Positions 27,511 to 36,592 of a stretch of 64,000 nt of DNA are shown piece after piece. The notes below the pieces were generated by a model. It worked only from the letters and a program-made list of their open reading frames with translations. It ran no database searches and had not been told where the DNA came from. The translations under genes were made by a program, and so were the position numbers. Source of the stretch: an uncultured Caulobacteraceae bacterium (GTDB lineage Bacteria; Pseudomonadota; Alphaproteobacteria; Caulobacterales; Caulobacteraceae); NCBI GenBank assembly GCA_903923135.1, contig CAIXWN010000003.1:1-64000 (forward strand), read 5' to 3'. Each line of letters starts with the position of its first letter. Position 1 is the first letter of the stretch.

Positions 27511-29130
27511 TCAGAAATCCGATTTCAGGCTGAAGGTGGCGCGAGGCCGGTCGACGTGCGTGGCCGCTCCGGCGATCAGCGGCGCCGCCAGCGCCACCTC
27601 GCCCTTGAGGTGGCGCAGAAGTTCCACCCGCAGGCCGGCGCCGGCGCTGGCCAGGCTGAACATGTCGGTCTGGGACGGCAGCGGGTCGAGCACCCGCAGC
27701 ACGGCGCCATCGACGAAGACGAAGGCGCGCACCGTGCCGAAGAGGCCGCCGAGCCTCGGCGACAGAGGCGGCGAAACGACTTCCATCGCGCCGGAGAGAC
27801 CCTCATCGCCGACCGCCTCCGACTGCAGATAGCCGCGCACCGACGACATGCCGCCGGCGGCGAACTGTTCGCTGGACACCAGCGGCTGGTCGGCGAGCTG
27901 GCCGCTCAGCCTGGCCGAGGCCAGAAAACCGTGCGGCAAGGTCTCGGTCTGGGTGATGTCGAGGTTCAGGCGAACGAAGTCCGGCCGCGCGTTGGCCCGC
28001 TTGTTCTCGAAGGCGGCGGTATTGCTGCCCAGGCCGGCGATCCCGGCGGTCACACCCAGGGACGCCTTGGTAGTGGCGCGGGTGCCGTCCCTTTGCAGGG
28101 TATAGGTCGCGGTGACCGGCCAGTAGTGAATGGCGTCGGTGCTCGTGGCGCTGGTGGGGGCGATAGCCTCGTCGAAATTCTTGAAGTCGAAGCCCAGGCT
28201 CAGCGATTGGGTGAGGTTGCCTAGGTGGGGCAACTGGTCGATCGCCCGCACGCCGACGGCGTAGCCCTTGCCCAGGACGTTGGTCCCGCCCAGCGAGGCC
28301 ACATCGCTGTTGGAATGATAGCCGAACACCAGCACGCTGAAGGGCGTATGCCAGACCGGTGCGAGGTAGGATCCGGCGAAGATCTCGGACTGATTGCGGT
28401 TGGTCGGCGCCACCGAATAGGTGAACGATGCGCTGTGTCCCATCTGCCAGAGATTGTCGTAGCGCAGCGTTCCACTCACGCGCAGCGGGTCGGTGTTCTG
28501 GTTGTGGTCGTTGGTCAGTTCGATGCTGGCGTGCACCGGCGCGCTGTCGGTCACCTTCAGGTCGACATCGACGGTGCCCGGCGTGCGGCCGGCGTGCACC
28601 AGGGGTTCGACGCGTCGCCCGGGCAGCCGGTTCAGTTCGGTGATCTGCTGTCCCGCCAGGGTGATGTTGGGAGCCTGGCCCTCCTGCAGGGCCGGCGCCT
28701 CCCGTCGGATCACCTCGGGGGAATAGAAGCGAGAGCCGGTGACCTTCAGCCGGCCGATCGGGGTCTCGGCGACCCTGAGCCTGACGATGTTTTCAATCCG
28801 TGTACTGACCACCTGGGCCGGGAAGTCGACGACGACCGTCTGGTAGCCATGGGCCTGATAGGCCTTCTGCAGGGCCTCCACCGCCCGGTCGATGTCCGCG
28901 CGGCTGCGCTCGGGACCGAGGAAGGGATAGACGGCGGCTTCCACCTCGGCCTGCTCGATCAGCTTGACGCCGGCGACGTCGAAGGCGCCGATAAAGAAGG
29001 TCTGGTTGTCCTGCGGCGCCGCGCGCGGCGGTTCAGCCCACGCTCTCGCCGGCGCGACGCCGTATGCGCCGACGCACAGCATCACCGTCCCTGAGGCGAG
29101 GGCGGAGGCGACCGGGCGTGAAATGCACAT
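27511..29130 (-). CDS. TPS outer-membrane transporter (ShlB/FhaC/HecB family, TpsB)
   Basis: Signal peptide, POTRA-like region, and barrel with the L6 motif GGMSSVRGYLQ; C-terminal F (FSLKSDF). Confidence 0.92.
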   Translation of the reverse strand: MCISRPVASALASGTVMLCVGAYGVAPARAWAEPPRAAPQDNQTFFIGAFDVAGVKLIEQAEVEAAVYPFLGPERSRADIDRAVEALQKAYQAHGYQTVVVDFPAQVVSTRIENIVRLRVAETPIGRLKVTGSRFYSPEVIRREAPALQEGQAPNITLAGQQITELNRLPGRRVEPLVHAGRTPGTVDVDLKVTDSAPVHASIELTNDHNQNTDPLRVSGTLRYDNLWQMGHSASFTYSVAPTNRNQSEIFAGSYLAPVWHTPFSVLVFGYHSNSDVASLGGTNVLGKGYAVGVRAIDQLPHLGNLTQSLSLGFDFKNFDEAIAPTSATSTDAIHYWPVTATYTLQRDGTRATTKASLGVTAGIAGLGSNTAAFENKRANARPDFVRLNLDITQTETLPHGFLASARLSGQLADQPLVSSEQFAAGGMSSVRGYLQSEAVGDEGLSGAMEVVSPPLSPRLGGLFGTVRAFVFVDGAVLRVLDPLPSQTDMFSLASAGAGLRVELLRHLKGEVALAAPLIAGAATHVDRPRATFSLKSDF

Positions 29131-29910
29131 CGACCCCCCGACCATGCGGTGTTGAGAGACAGCGATACCGGGGCCGACGGCGCCCTGCCCGGGGCATAGC
29201 CCAGCCGCCGGAGCCGATCAAGTTCAGCGATCGCCGAAGCTTCCGAAATAGACGCACAAGGGCTAAATATTGCTTGATGAAAACATATATGACGAAAATA
29301 ATACAGAATAGATAGAACTTTAGCGAAATCGACCGAAGCGGGCCCCGCCTCGCAATATTCGCCCCAATGGAGGTCGCATCCGGTACACCCGGGCGCGGCG
29401 ATGTGGCTGTCTCAGAAATGCGCCGCGACCTGTTCAAAAAAACCATCCGGCGTAAAGCCCCGAAAATGCACTATAAAAATGCATCTTCGTCCATCGGGGC
29501 CTCGTCCTTCGCCAGCCGCCGCCGCGAATCGTCATCGATTCGTTACGAAGCGGGGGCATAGCCAACATCAGAGGGGCCTGTGGGCTTCTGGACGGCGGCG
29601 GCAGGGGGGGGCGTTGAAGCGTCAAGCGTCGACATCACCGCTGCACGCCGGCGAAAGTGTATATAGTCCGACAAGTTAAATAAAAATTTTGGAAAGCGGC
29701 GGGTCGGTGAGTCTACCGGCGCGCCAAAGGTCACGGAAAACTGATCACCGGATGCGGATCCGGGATGCCCGGCGGCCATCTCTGGTCGCGCCGGGGTCCG
29801 GCAGCCGCCGTCGGATCAGCGCTCCGCGTTTCGCCGCGATCTCGCTCATCCGGGCGGGACCGCAACACGCCATCCACCAACCCCGTCACAACCCAGGGAC
29901 ACCACCGAAC

Positions 29911-31785
29911 ATGACCAAGACCAAACTCCTGACGGGGGCCTCCGCCCTCGTCGCGGCCAGCCTGGCTTTCGCCGGCGTCGCCCAGGCGACCGTCGCCAGC
30001 ACCAGCATCTACGGCGGCGGCTCGTCGCTCGTCGCCCCTTACATCCGCGAAGCGGGCGACTGCTACGGCGTCCAGGTGCCGCTGGTCAGCCAGGGCACGG
30101 TGCTCACGGGCGCGACCGCCAACGAGACGACCAAGACCTATCCGCTGTTCGTCTCGCCGGGCAATGTGGCCCTGACCTGCGCCGGCGGCGGGCTGAACCC
30201 GAGCGTGACGGTCAACTACATCAGCGCCGGCTCGGGTCCCGGCATCGCGGCCTTCTACGGCCACGACGCGGCCACCTTCTGGGGCGACACGGTTCCCGGA
30301 ACCACGCCCAGCCCCTACCCCACCGTGACCTACGCCGCCTCCGACGCCGGTCTGTCGGCCACGGACGTGGACATCTACAACAACGGGGGCACTGAAGGCT
30401 CCGGCGCCAACACCGCCGTCGTCGTCGCCCCCAACGTCACGCCGGGTGCGGGCCAGTACGTCAACCCGCGGCAGGCCTACGGAGCGATGATCCAGATCCC
30501 GCTGCTGGTGGCCCCGGTCGACCTGGCCTATTCGTCGGTCTACAAGGCCGTCGCCGACGGCTCCGGCAATGTCGCCGCCTACAAGTTCAACCTGAAGAAG
30601 AAGAACGCCGACGGCAGCGGCGGCCTGGTTCTCGACGTGCCCACCGTCTGCGCCATCTTCAATGGCCAGATCACCAACTGGAACGACCCGGCCCTGAAGG
30701 CGCTCAACGGCGGTCTCAGCCTGATGGATCCGACCGACCCGGTCGGCGCCGCCGGCTGGACGGCGACCGGCCTGCCGATCGAGATGGTCGGCCGCTCGGA
30801 CAGCTCGGGCACCACCTCGATCTTCTACCGCGCCCTGGCGGCCCAGTGCTCCGGGACCTATACCGAAGGCGGTCACAGCATCACCTACGCCAACGCCTAC
30901 GGGACGGCCGGCGGCAAGACCCTGCCGACCGGCCTGGTTGGCAACACCTACTCTTCCAGCAATCCGAACAACGGCCCCACGGCGGTCGCCGCCGTCCTGG
31001 GCAAGTACACCGTGGCCAAGGGCAGCGGCGCCGTCGCCAAGTACCTGAGCTTCCCGGTCCAGAGCGTCGACGCCACCCACCTGACGTCCTATCCGCCGGC
31101 GGGCTCGACCTATACCCAGGGCCGTCTCGGCTACCTCGGCCCCGACTTCGTTCTTCCGCACGTGACGGTGACCACCGCCAACACCTACGGCCTGAACATC
31201 GTCGATATCAAGGTCGGTACGACGCTGATCGAGCCCACCCCGGGTAACGCCCTGAAGGCCTTCTCCGCCGCGGTCACCCTGCCGCCGCAATCCACCTCCA
31301 TCGGCGCCTACACCACCACGGTGGCGTCGATCGCCCCGGCCTCCCACGGCAACCGCAACGCGCCGCAGGACTGGGTCGAGCCGATCTCCACCACCGAGGT
31401 GCTCAGCGACGGGTTCTCGGGTGCGACCCCGCTGGCCAACCCCACGGCCGCCGGCGCCTATCCCTTCGTCGGCACCACCGACGGCTTCGTCTACACGTGC
31501 TACTCTGACGCGACTGTGGCGGCCCAGGTGAAGGCGTTCTTCAACTACTACCTGACCAACAAAACCATCAACACGAGCAACACCGGCCTGATCGCCGAAG
31601 CCGGTTTCGGCCCCCTGCCGAGCGCCTGGACCAAGGCGATCAACCAGACCTTCTTCACCCCGACCACGAAGGGGACGGCGCCGGTCCTGGCGACCGACGC
31701 CCTGAACCTGAACATCCTGCAGGCCGGATCCGGCCCGGTCTCCGGGACGGGTTCCCAGTGCAAGGCGATCACCCCGGGCGCCTGA
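29911..31785 (+). CDS. Exported PstS-like substrate-binding protein (PBP-like fold)
   Basis: Signal peptide (MTKTKLLTGASALVAASLAFAGVAQA); PstS-like motifs YGGGSSLVAPY, VCAIFNGQITNWNDPAL, GRSDSSGTTSIFYRAL. Confidence 0.75.
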   Translation: MTKTKLLTGASALVAASLAFAGVAQATVASTSIYGGGSSLVAPYIREAGDCYGVQVPLVSQGTVLTGATANETTKTYPLFVSPGNVALTCAGGGLNPSVTVNYISAGSGPGIAAFYGHDAATFWGDTVPGTTPSPYPTVTYAASDAGLSATDVDIYNNGGTEGSGANTAVVVAPNVTPGAGQYVNPRQAYGAMIQIPLLVAPVDLAYSSVYKAVADGSGNVAAYKFNLKKKNADGSGGLVLDVPTVCAIFNGQITNWNDPALKALNGGLSLMDPTDPVGAAGWTATGLPIEMVGRSDSSGTTSIFYRALAAQCSGTYTEGGHSITYANAYGTAGGKTLPTGLVGNTYSSSNPNNGPTAVAAVLGKYTVAKGSGAVAKYLSFPVQSVDATHLTSYPPAGSTYTQGRLGYLGPDFVLPHVTVTTANTYGLNIVDIKVGTTLIEPTPGNALKAFSAAVTLPPQSTSIGAYTTTVASIAPASHGNRNAPQDWVEPISTTEVLSDGFSGATPLANPTAAGAYPFVGTTDGFVYTCYSDATVAAQVKAFFNYYLTNKTINTSNTGLIAEAGFGPLPSAWTKAINQTFFTPTTKGTAPVLATDALNLNILQAGSGPVSGTGSQCKAITPGA

Positions 31786-31817
31786 TCGGCATCCGACGGT
31801 TCTCGCAGACCTGAAGG

Positions 31818-31850
31818 ACGGCCCCGGCGCAAGCCGGGGCCGTTTTCTTT
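31818..31850 (+). terminator. Rho-independent terminator downstream of the PstS-like gene
   Basis: ACGGCCCCGGC-GCAA-GCCGGGGCCGT followed by TTTCTTT; 11-bp perfect stem with GNRA loop. Confidence 0.9.
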
Positions 31851-31861
31851 GGCGAGGCCGG

Positions 31862-32563
31862 GTGCGCATTCGCTCACGGTGCTATGGTCCCGGGTTGACG
31901 GGTTCAAGGTCAGCCGTTCGGGAGCCGCGCCTGAAAGTTATCCTGCCCACCCTGCTGGCCATCGCCGCCGCCGTTCCCGGGGGGTTTGCGGCGTCTGCCA
32001 TCGCCCGCGCCTACGCTCCCGCTGTCTGGTCGGACCTGCGCATCTGGGTTCCGGCGGCCGTCTTGGCCGCTTTCGTCTGGGCGGGCCTGGTGGCGGCGCC
32101 CTGGCCGGTCCTGGCCGCCAGCCTGGCGCTGGGCTTGACCCTCGTCTGTCTAGCGGTCGTGGATGTCAGCTGCTTCCGACTACCCGACGCCCTGACCCTG
32201 CCCCTGGTCGTCGGCGGGCTTGCGATGGCGGTCGTCCTGCCGGGCGCGCCCCTCGGCGACCACCTCGTCGGCGCCGGCCTCGGCTGGGGCGCCCTGACCG
32301 TCCTGGCCTGGGGCTACCGGCGCTGGCGCGGGGTCGCCGGCATCGGCCAGGGCGACGCCAAGCTTCTGGGGGCGGCCGGCGCCTGGCTGGGCTGGGCGGC
32401 CCTGCCGTCGGTGCTGCTGCTGGCCTGTCTGGCCGCCTTCCTCTGGGTGGGTCTGGTCGCCCTGCGCCGGGGCCGCGCCGCCGCCGCCGGGCGGATCGCC
32501 TTCGGCGCGCCGCTGTGCCTGGCGTTCTGGGTGGTCTGGCTGCACGGGTCGCTGGCCATCTGA
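31862..32563 (+). CDS. gspO: Prepilin peptidase, A24 family (short form)
   Basis: Aspartyl motifs VVDVSCFRLPDALTLPLV and GIGQGDAKLLGAAGAWLGW; no N-terminal methylase/CxxC region seen. Start codon uncertain. Confidence 0.82.
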   Translation: MRIRSRCYGPGLTGSRSAVREPRLKVILPTLLAIAAAVPGGFAASAIARAYAPAVWSDLRIWVPAAVLAAFVWAGLVAAPWPVLAASLALGLTLVCLAVVDVSCFRLPDALTLPLVVGGLAMAVVLPGAPLGDHLVGAGLGWGALTVLAWGYRRWRGVAGIGQGDAKLLGAAGAWLGWAALPSVLLLACLAAFLWVGLVALRRGRAAAAGRIAFGAPLCLAFWVVWLHGSLAI

Positions 32564-32572
32564 CGCCTGCGG

Positions 32573-33466
32573 CTACTCCAGGTAGCGCACCCAGTAGGGC
32601 CGGGCCCTGTCGCCGGTCATCTCGATGATTTCGGTCCTGTGGGTCCGCGCGCCGTCGCGGTCTCTGGCGACGACCCGGATGGTCAGGGTGCGGCCGATGA
32701 AATGATCGTCCGGGGCGAGATCCTGGTCGAGGGAGCCAGCGGCCGCAGGTGTATCCGCCGCCAGGGCTTCGGGGTCCTGCACAACATCGGCGCTCATCGT
32801 CGCCCTGGCCAGCAGGCTGGCGTGTTCGGGAATGAAGGGGCCGCTCTCCTCGAAAAACACCGTCACCGCGGGGGCGATGCGGGCGAAGGTGGCCGGGTCC
32901 AAGTCCTTCAGGCCGCCGAGCTCCCCCACGGTGCGAAAGGGACCGTGGCGCACGGGTGGGCCGGGCGGCGGGGCGAGAAGCGACCTTGTGGCGTCCGGCG
33001 CCGTGGTGTCCTCGGTCTGCCAGTCGCGGAACTCGCCGACCAGGGCGTCCAGCCGCTCGCCGGTCGCCCCCGCTCCGGCGAACAGGGCCCGGGCCTGGCC
33101 GTCGTTGAGCGACCCCAGCGGCGCCTTGCCCCGCTCGTCCTCCACGGTGATGGTCAGATCGACCCCGTCGAACTGCAGCCGCCGCGGCCGTCCGTCGATC
33201 GACCAGCGCGCGCCGCGGTCGTCGGCGGCCAGGCCATGAACGGCCAGGGCGAGCCCCGCTTCGGCGGCGGCCGCCAGCCGGGCCTGCTGCATCCGTCCGG
33301 CGACCAGGGCCACGGCCCCCTGGTTTGCCGCCAGCACCTGGAACGCCAGATAGGCGAAGGCGGCCACCGCCGTCACCGCCGCCAGCAGCGCGTAGCCGTC
33401 ATCCCTGCCGGCGGCCGGAGGGTTCGCCCCCGCTGGCAAGCCGCCGCCACGGCGTTCCACGATCAT
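32573..33466 (-). CDS. gspK: Type II secretion minor pseudopilin GspK
   Basis: Prepilin-like N-terminus DDGYALLAAVTAVAAFAYLAFQ; GspK-like body (LGSLNDGQARALFAGAGATGERLDALVGEFRDWQTEDTT). Confidence 0.82.
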   Translation of the reverse strand: MIVERRGGGLPAGANPPAAGRDDGYALLAAVTAVAAFAYLAFQVLAANQGAVALVAGRMQQARLAAAAEAGLALAVHGLAADDRGARWSIDGRPRRLQFDGVDLTITVEDERGKAPLGSLNDGQARALFAGAGATGERLDALVGEFRDWQTEDTTAPDATRSLLAPPPGPPVRHGPFRTVGELGGLKDLDPATFARIAPAVTVFFEESGPFIPEHASLLARATMSADVVQDPEALAADTPAAAGSLDQDLAPDDHFIGRTLTIRVVARDRDGARTHRTEIIEMTGDRARPYWVRYLE

Positions 33467-33472
33467 CCGCGC

Positions 33473-35548
33473 CTAGGGCCCGTGACGCGAGGGCGGCGGC
33501 GCGCCCAGATGGATCTTCTCGCGCAGTTCCTCGGTCACCGCGCGGGCGTCCACGGGCGTGCGCACCACCCTGGGTGTCAGCAGCACCACAAGCTCGGTCC
33601 GGACCAGGGCGCCGGTGGTGTCGCCGAAGGCGTGGCCGAGGATAGGGATGCGGCCCAGCAGCGGAATGGTCGATCGTCCCTTGGTCACCTGGTTCTTGAT
33701 CAGGCCTCCGAGGGCCACCGTCTCGCCGTCCTGCACAGCCACCGAGGTGGAGATCTTGCGCTGCTCGATCGTCGGCGAGCTGATCGACGAACTGGTCGTC
33801 CCCAGCACGTCGCTGACCTCCTGGGCGATGTCGAGCAGGACCAGGCCGCCGCTGTTCACCCGCGGCGTCACCTTCAGGATGATGCCGGTGTCGCGGTACT
33901 CGATGGCGTTGACGATCGGCGCGCCGCTGGAGATGGTGCTCACCGCCGAACCGGTCGAGATCGGCACCTGGTCGCCCACCTCTATGGTGGCGGTGTGGTT
34001 GTTGAGCACCATCAGCTTGGGCGCCGACAGCACCGTCACATCCGTCACCTTGGCCAGGGCGTTGAGCGTCGCGCTGAAGCCGTTGCCCTGGTAGAGGAAC
34101 GACAGGCCGGGAAAGGTCTGCAGCGGCCCCGGATTGACGGTGGTGACCGCCCCGGTCGTCGGGTTGGTGATCGCCGTCTGCGCGCCCTGGCTGAACGCGC
34201 CGCCCAGGCGGCCGGTCTGGAACGCCCACTGGATCCCGTAACGCAGGTCGTGGTTGAGGGTCACCTCGCTGATCGACGCCTCGATCATCACCTGCAGAGG
34301 CGGCACGTCCAGCTTGCCCAGGGCGTCGCTGATCAGGGCGTAGTCGCGGGGCGTGGAAAACACCACGATGGCGTTGTTGGTCTCGTCGGCGGTGATCGTC
34401 GTGGCCGGGCCGCCCTGGCCGTTCGACCCCGGCTCGGCCTCGTTTCGCGACAGGCCTACACCGGTCCGTGGCTGCGGCCCGGCCATCAGCCCGCCGGGCT
34501 GCCGGGGCGGCAGGGTCACCGGGCTGGGGGCGCTGTGGTCGCTCAGGCTGGTGGCGTCGGTGTCGGTTCCTGTGGCGCCGGTTCCGGCGTTGCCGAACGC
34601 CGAATTGAGCACCTTGGCCAGATCTGACGCCCGGCCGTTCTGCACGTGATAGACGAACACGCGCCGTTGCGCGCCCTCGCCCTCGCGGTCGAGAATCTCG
34701 ACGAACCGCCGGGTGTCGTCCAGATATTGCGGCTGGGCGGTGATGGCCAGGATGCCGTTGAGCCGGTCCATGGCGATCAATCGCACAAGTCCCGCCGACG
34801 GCGAGCCAGGGGCGTTAAGCAGCTTTTCCAGCTCCGGCGCGATCAGCCGCGCGTCTGTCCGCTGCGGCACGAAGAGGGCGAAGGACATGCCCCGCAGCCA
34901 GTCCACGTCGAACTGCGCCACGAGTTCGCGCAGGGCCCGGCGCTGGGTGCTGTTTCCCGAAACGATCAGCACATTGCGCGCCGGGTCCTGAACGGAGATC
35001 GCTCCGGGCACCAGCGGATCGAGAAGCTTGCGCATCTCCTCGGCGTTGACGAACTTCAGTGGCAGGGTTTCGTTGCCGTAGCCGATGTCGTCAGGACCCA
35101 CCGCCGGCGCCTCGCCGCGGGCCGTGGCGGCCGGCAGGATGGCGAAGCCGCCGCCCCGCCGCGCCAGAACCAGATTGGCCCCTGTCAGGGCCTGTTCGAA
35201 CACGCCCAGCACGTCGGCGCGGCGGATTGGACGGGCGGTCTGGACCGTGACCGGGGTGTGCAGCGCCGGATCGATGGTGAACGGGGCCTGCAGCGTGTCG
35301 CCCAGCACCGCCCTGGCGACGGCCTGAACATCCACGCCGGGAAAGTTCAGGCTGATGTCCCCGCCGGGCAGGACCTGCACCGGTCCGGGCGGCGAGGGCC
35401 GCGTCGGCGGGGTCCCGCGCAGGATTGTCGTGCGCACCTGACGGCTTTCCAGCGGCGGGGCGGCGTCGCCGGACGGCTGGGCCGGGGCGGTTCCTGCGGC
35501 CAGGATCAGCAGAAAGCCGGCGACGGTCGGAGCGATGGGGCGTGTCAC
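33473..35548 (-). CDS. gspD: Type II secretion secretin GspD
   Basis: N0/N-domain repeats; secretin core VTVLSAPKLMVLNNHTATIEVGDQVPI...VALGGLIKNQVTKGRSTIPLLGRIPILGHAFG. Confidence 0.95.
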   Translation of the reverse strand: MTRPIAPTVAGFLLILAAGTAPAQPSGDAAPPLESRQVRTTILRGTPPTRPSPPGPVQVLPGGDISLNFPGVDVQAVARAVLGDTLQAPFTIDPALHTPVTVQTARPIRRADVLGVFEQALTGANLVLARRGGGFAILPAATARGEAPAVGPDDIGYGNETLPLKFVNAEEMRKLLDPLVPGAISVQDPARNVLIVSGNSTQRRALRELVAQFDVDWLRGMSFALFVPQRTDARLIAPELEKLLNAPGSPSAGLVRLIAMDRLNGILAITAQPQYLDDTRRFVEILDREGEGAQRRVFVYHVQNGRASDLAKVLNSAFGNAGTGATGTDTDATSLSDHSAPSPVTLPPRQPGGLMAGPQPRTGVGLSRNEAEPGSNGQGGPATTITADETNNAIVVFSTPRDYALISDALGKLDVPPLQVMIEASISEVTLNHDLRYGIQWAFQTGRLGGAFSQGAQTAITNPTTGAVTTVNPGPLQTFPGLSFLYQGNGFSATLNALAKVTDVTVLSAPKLMVLNNHTATIEVGDQVPISTGSAVSTISSGAPIVNAIEYRDTGIILKVTPRVNSGGLVLLDIAQEVSDVLGTTSSSISSPTIEQRKISTSVAVQDGETVALGGLIKNQVTKGRSTIPLLGRIPILGHAFGDTTGALVRTELVVLLTPRVVRTPVDARAVTEELREKIHLGAPPPSRHGP

Positions 35549-36189
35549 TGGTCGTCGCCCTTGGTCGCCGCCGCATCGGCGGCGGCGATCGCCAGGGCTG
35601 GCGCCCCGATGACCAGAGCCCGCCGCATGCCGTTTCGCTCGAAGGTCAGCTTCAGGCGGTCGATGCCCACCAGCCGCCAGCCTTCCAGGTCGTCACCCGG
35701 CTTCAGGCTCTTCACCGTTCCGCCCGGAGCCGAGACGACCGCCGTGGCGACCCGGCGGCCGGTCACGGCTCCGAGAGCGGCATAGCCCGCCAGGGTGCCC
35801 CCGCCGGTGTCTTTGGCGCCGTCGGCGGCCCCGGGGTGGCGGTCGGGTGCGAACAGGGGCGAGGTAAGGATGGCGGCGTACTCCGGAACGGGGGCAATGG
35901 TGACCGGACGGGTCCGGCGGGCGGCCAGCCCCAAGGCGGCGTCCTGTGGCGGGCTTCCCGCCGGCAGAACGATCTGCAGGCCGAGGATCAGCACCAGCGC
36001 CCCGCAGGCGATGAGGGGCGCGACACGATCGTCAAGGACGACCCTTGACCGGCCGCCAGGCGGCGGAGAGCTCGAGCCGGACGTCGAGGGGCGCAAGGCG
36101 TCCCGCGGCGAGCGATCGGTCCGCCGTGACGGCGAAATAGTCGACAACGACATAGGCGTCCTCGCTTTGGAGACGTTTGATCGTCTCAT
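35545..36189 (-). CDS. gspC: Type II secretion protein GspC-like
   Basis: Single TM then HR-like domain (LFAPDRHPG...GYAALGAVTGRRVATAVVSAPGG...LKPGDDLEGWRLVGIDRLKLTFERNG); between gspM and gspD. Confidence 0.75.
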   Translation of the reverse strand: MRRSNVSKARTPMSLSTISPSRRTDRSPRDALRPSTSGSSSPPPGGRSRVVLDDRVAPLIACGALVLILGLQIVLPAGSPPQDAALGLAARRTRPVTIAPVPEYAAILTSPLFAPDRHPGAADGAKDTGGGTLAGYAALGAVTGRRVATAVVSAPGGTVKSLKPGDDLEGWRLVGIDRLKLTFERNGMRRALVIGAPALAIAAADAAATKGDDQ

Positions 36190-36592
36190 ACAGCTGTGAG
36201 AGCGTGAGTGTGAGGTCGGCGCGCAGTTTCACCGCCCCGGCCGGCGCTTCGGCCTGCAGATCCTCCACCCCGGTGATGGCGAAACCGCCCTCCGTGGCCA
36301 GGCGTTGCAGCCGCTCCTTCAGCGCTTCGGCCGCCAGGGCCTGGCTGGGCGCGCTCAGGGCGAAGCGTGGGGCGTTGCGGCGCTGCGCCTCGGCGGCCGC
36401 CCGCAGGGCCGGCAGGGAGCTGATCAGCCGTTGGTTGCGCTGATACGCCGCCTGCAGGTCCCGCCGCTCCTGGGCGCGGTCGAGAAATCCGCCGGCCAGT
36501 GGCCCGATCAGGACCAGCCAGACGACGCCGATGGCCAGGACCAGCAGTCCGAGGGCGACCAGTCGCCGTTCCCGAGGCGTGAGGGGCTTCAT
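36032..36592 (-). CDS. gspM: Type II secretion protein GspM
   Basis: MKPLTPRERRLVALGLLVLAIGVVWLVLIGPLAGGF... single TM then coiled coil and ferredoxin-like region; the longer ORF in the track is an N-terminal over-extension. Confidence 0.8.
   Translation of the reverse strand: MKPLTPRERRLVALGLLVLAIGVVWLVLIGPLAGGFLDRAQERRDLQAAYQRNQRLISSLPALRAAAEAQRRNAPRFALSAPSQALAAEALKERLQRLATEGGFAITGVEDLQAEAPAGAVKLRADLTLTLSQLYETIKRLQSEDAYVVVDYFAVTADRSLAAGRLAPLDVRLELSAAWRPVKGRP

Noticed and set aside
29600-29910. Pho box upstream of the PstS-like gene
   Set aside because: No convincing CTGTCAT-type direct repeat found by eye; a PWM scan would be needed.
29731-31869. 712 aa minus-strand ORF opposite the PstS-like gene
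   Set aside because: Arg/Gly/Val-rich shadow ORF with no recognisable motif; the plus strand has signal peptide, PBP motifs and a terminator.
32639-34627. 662 aa plus-strand ORF opposite gspK/gspD
   Set aside because: Shadow ORF; the minus strand encodes clear T2SS proteins.
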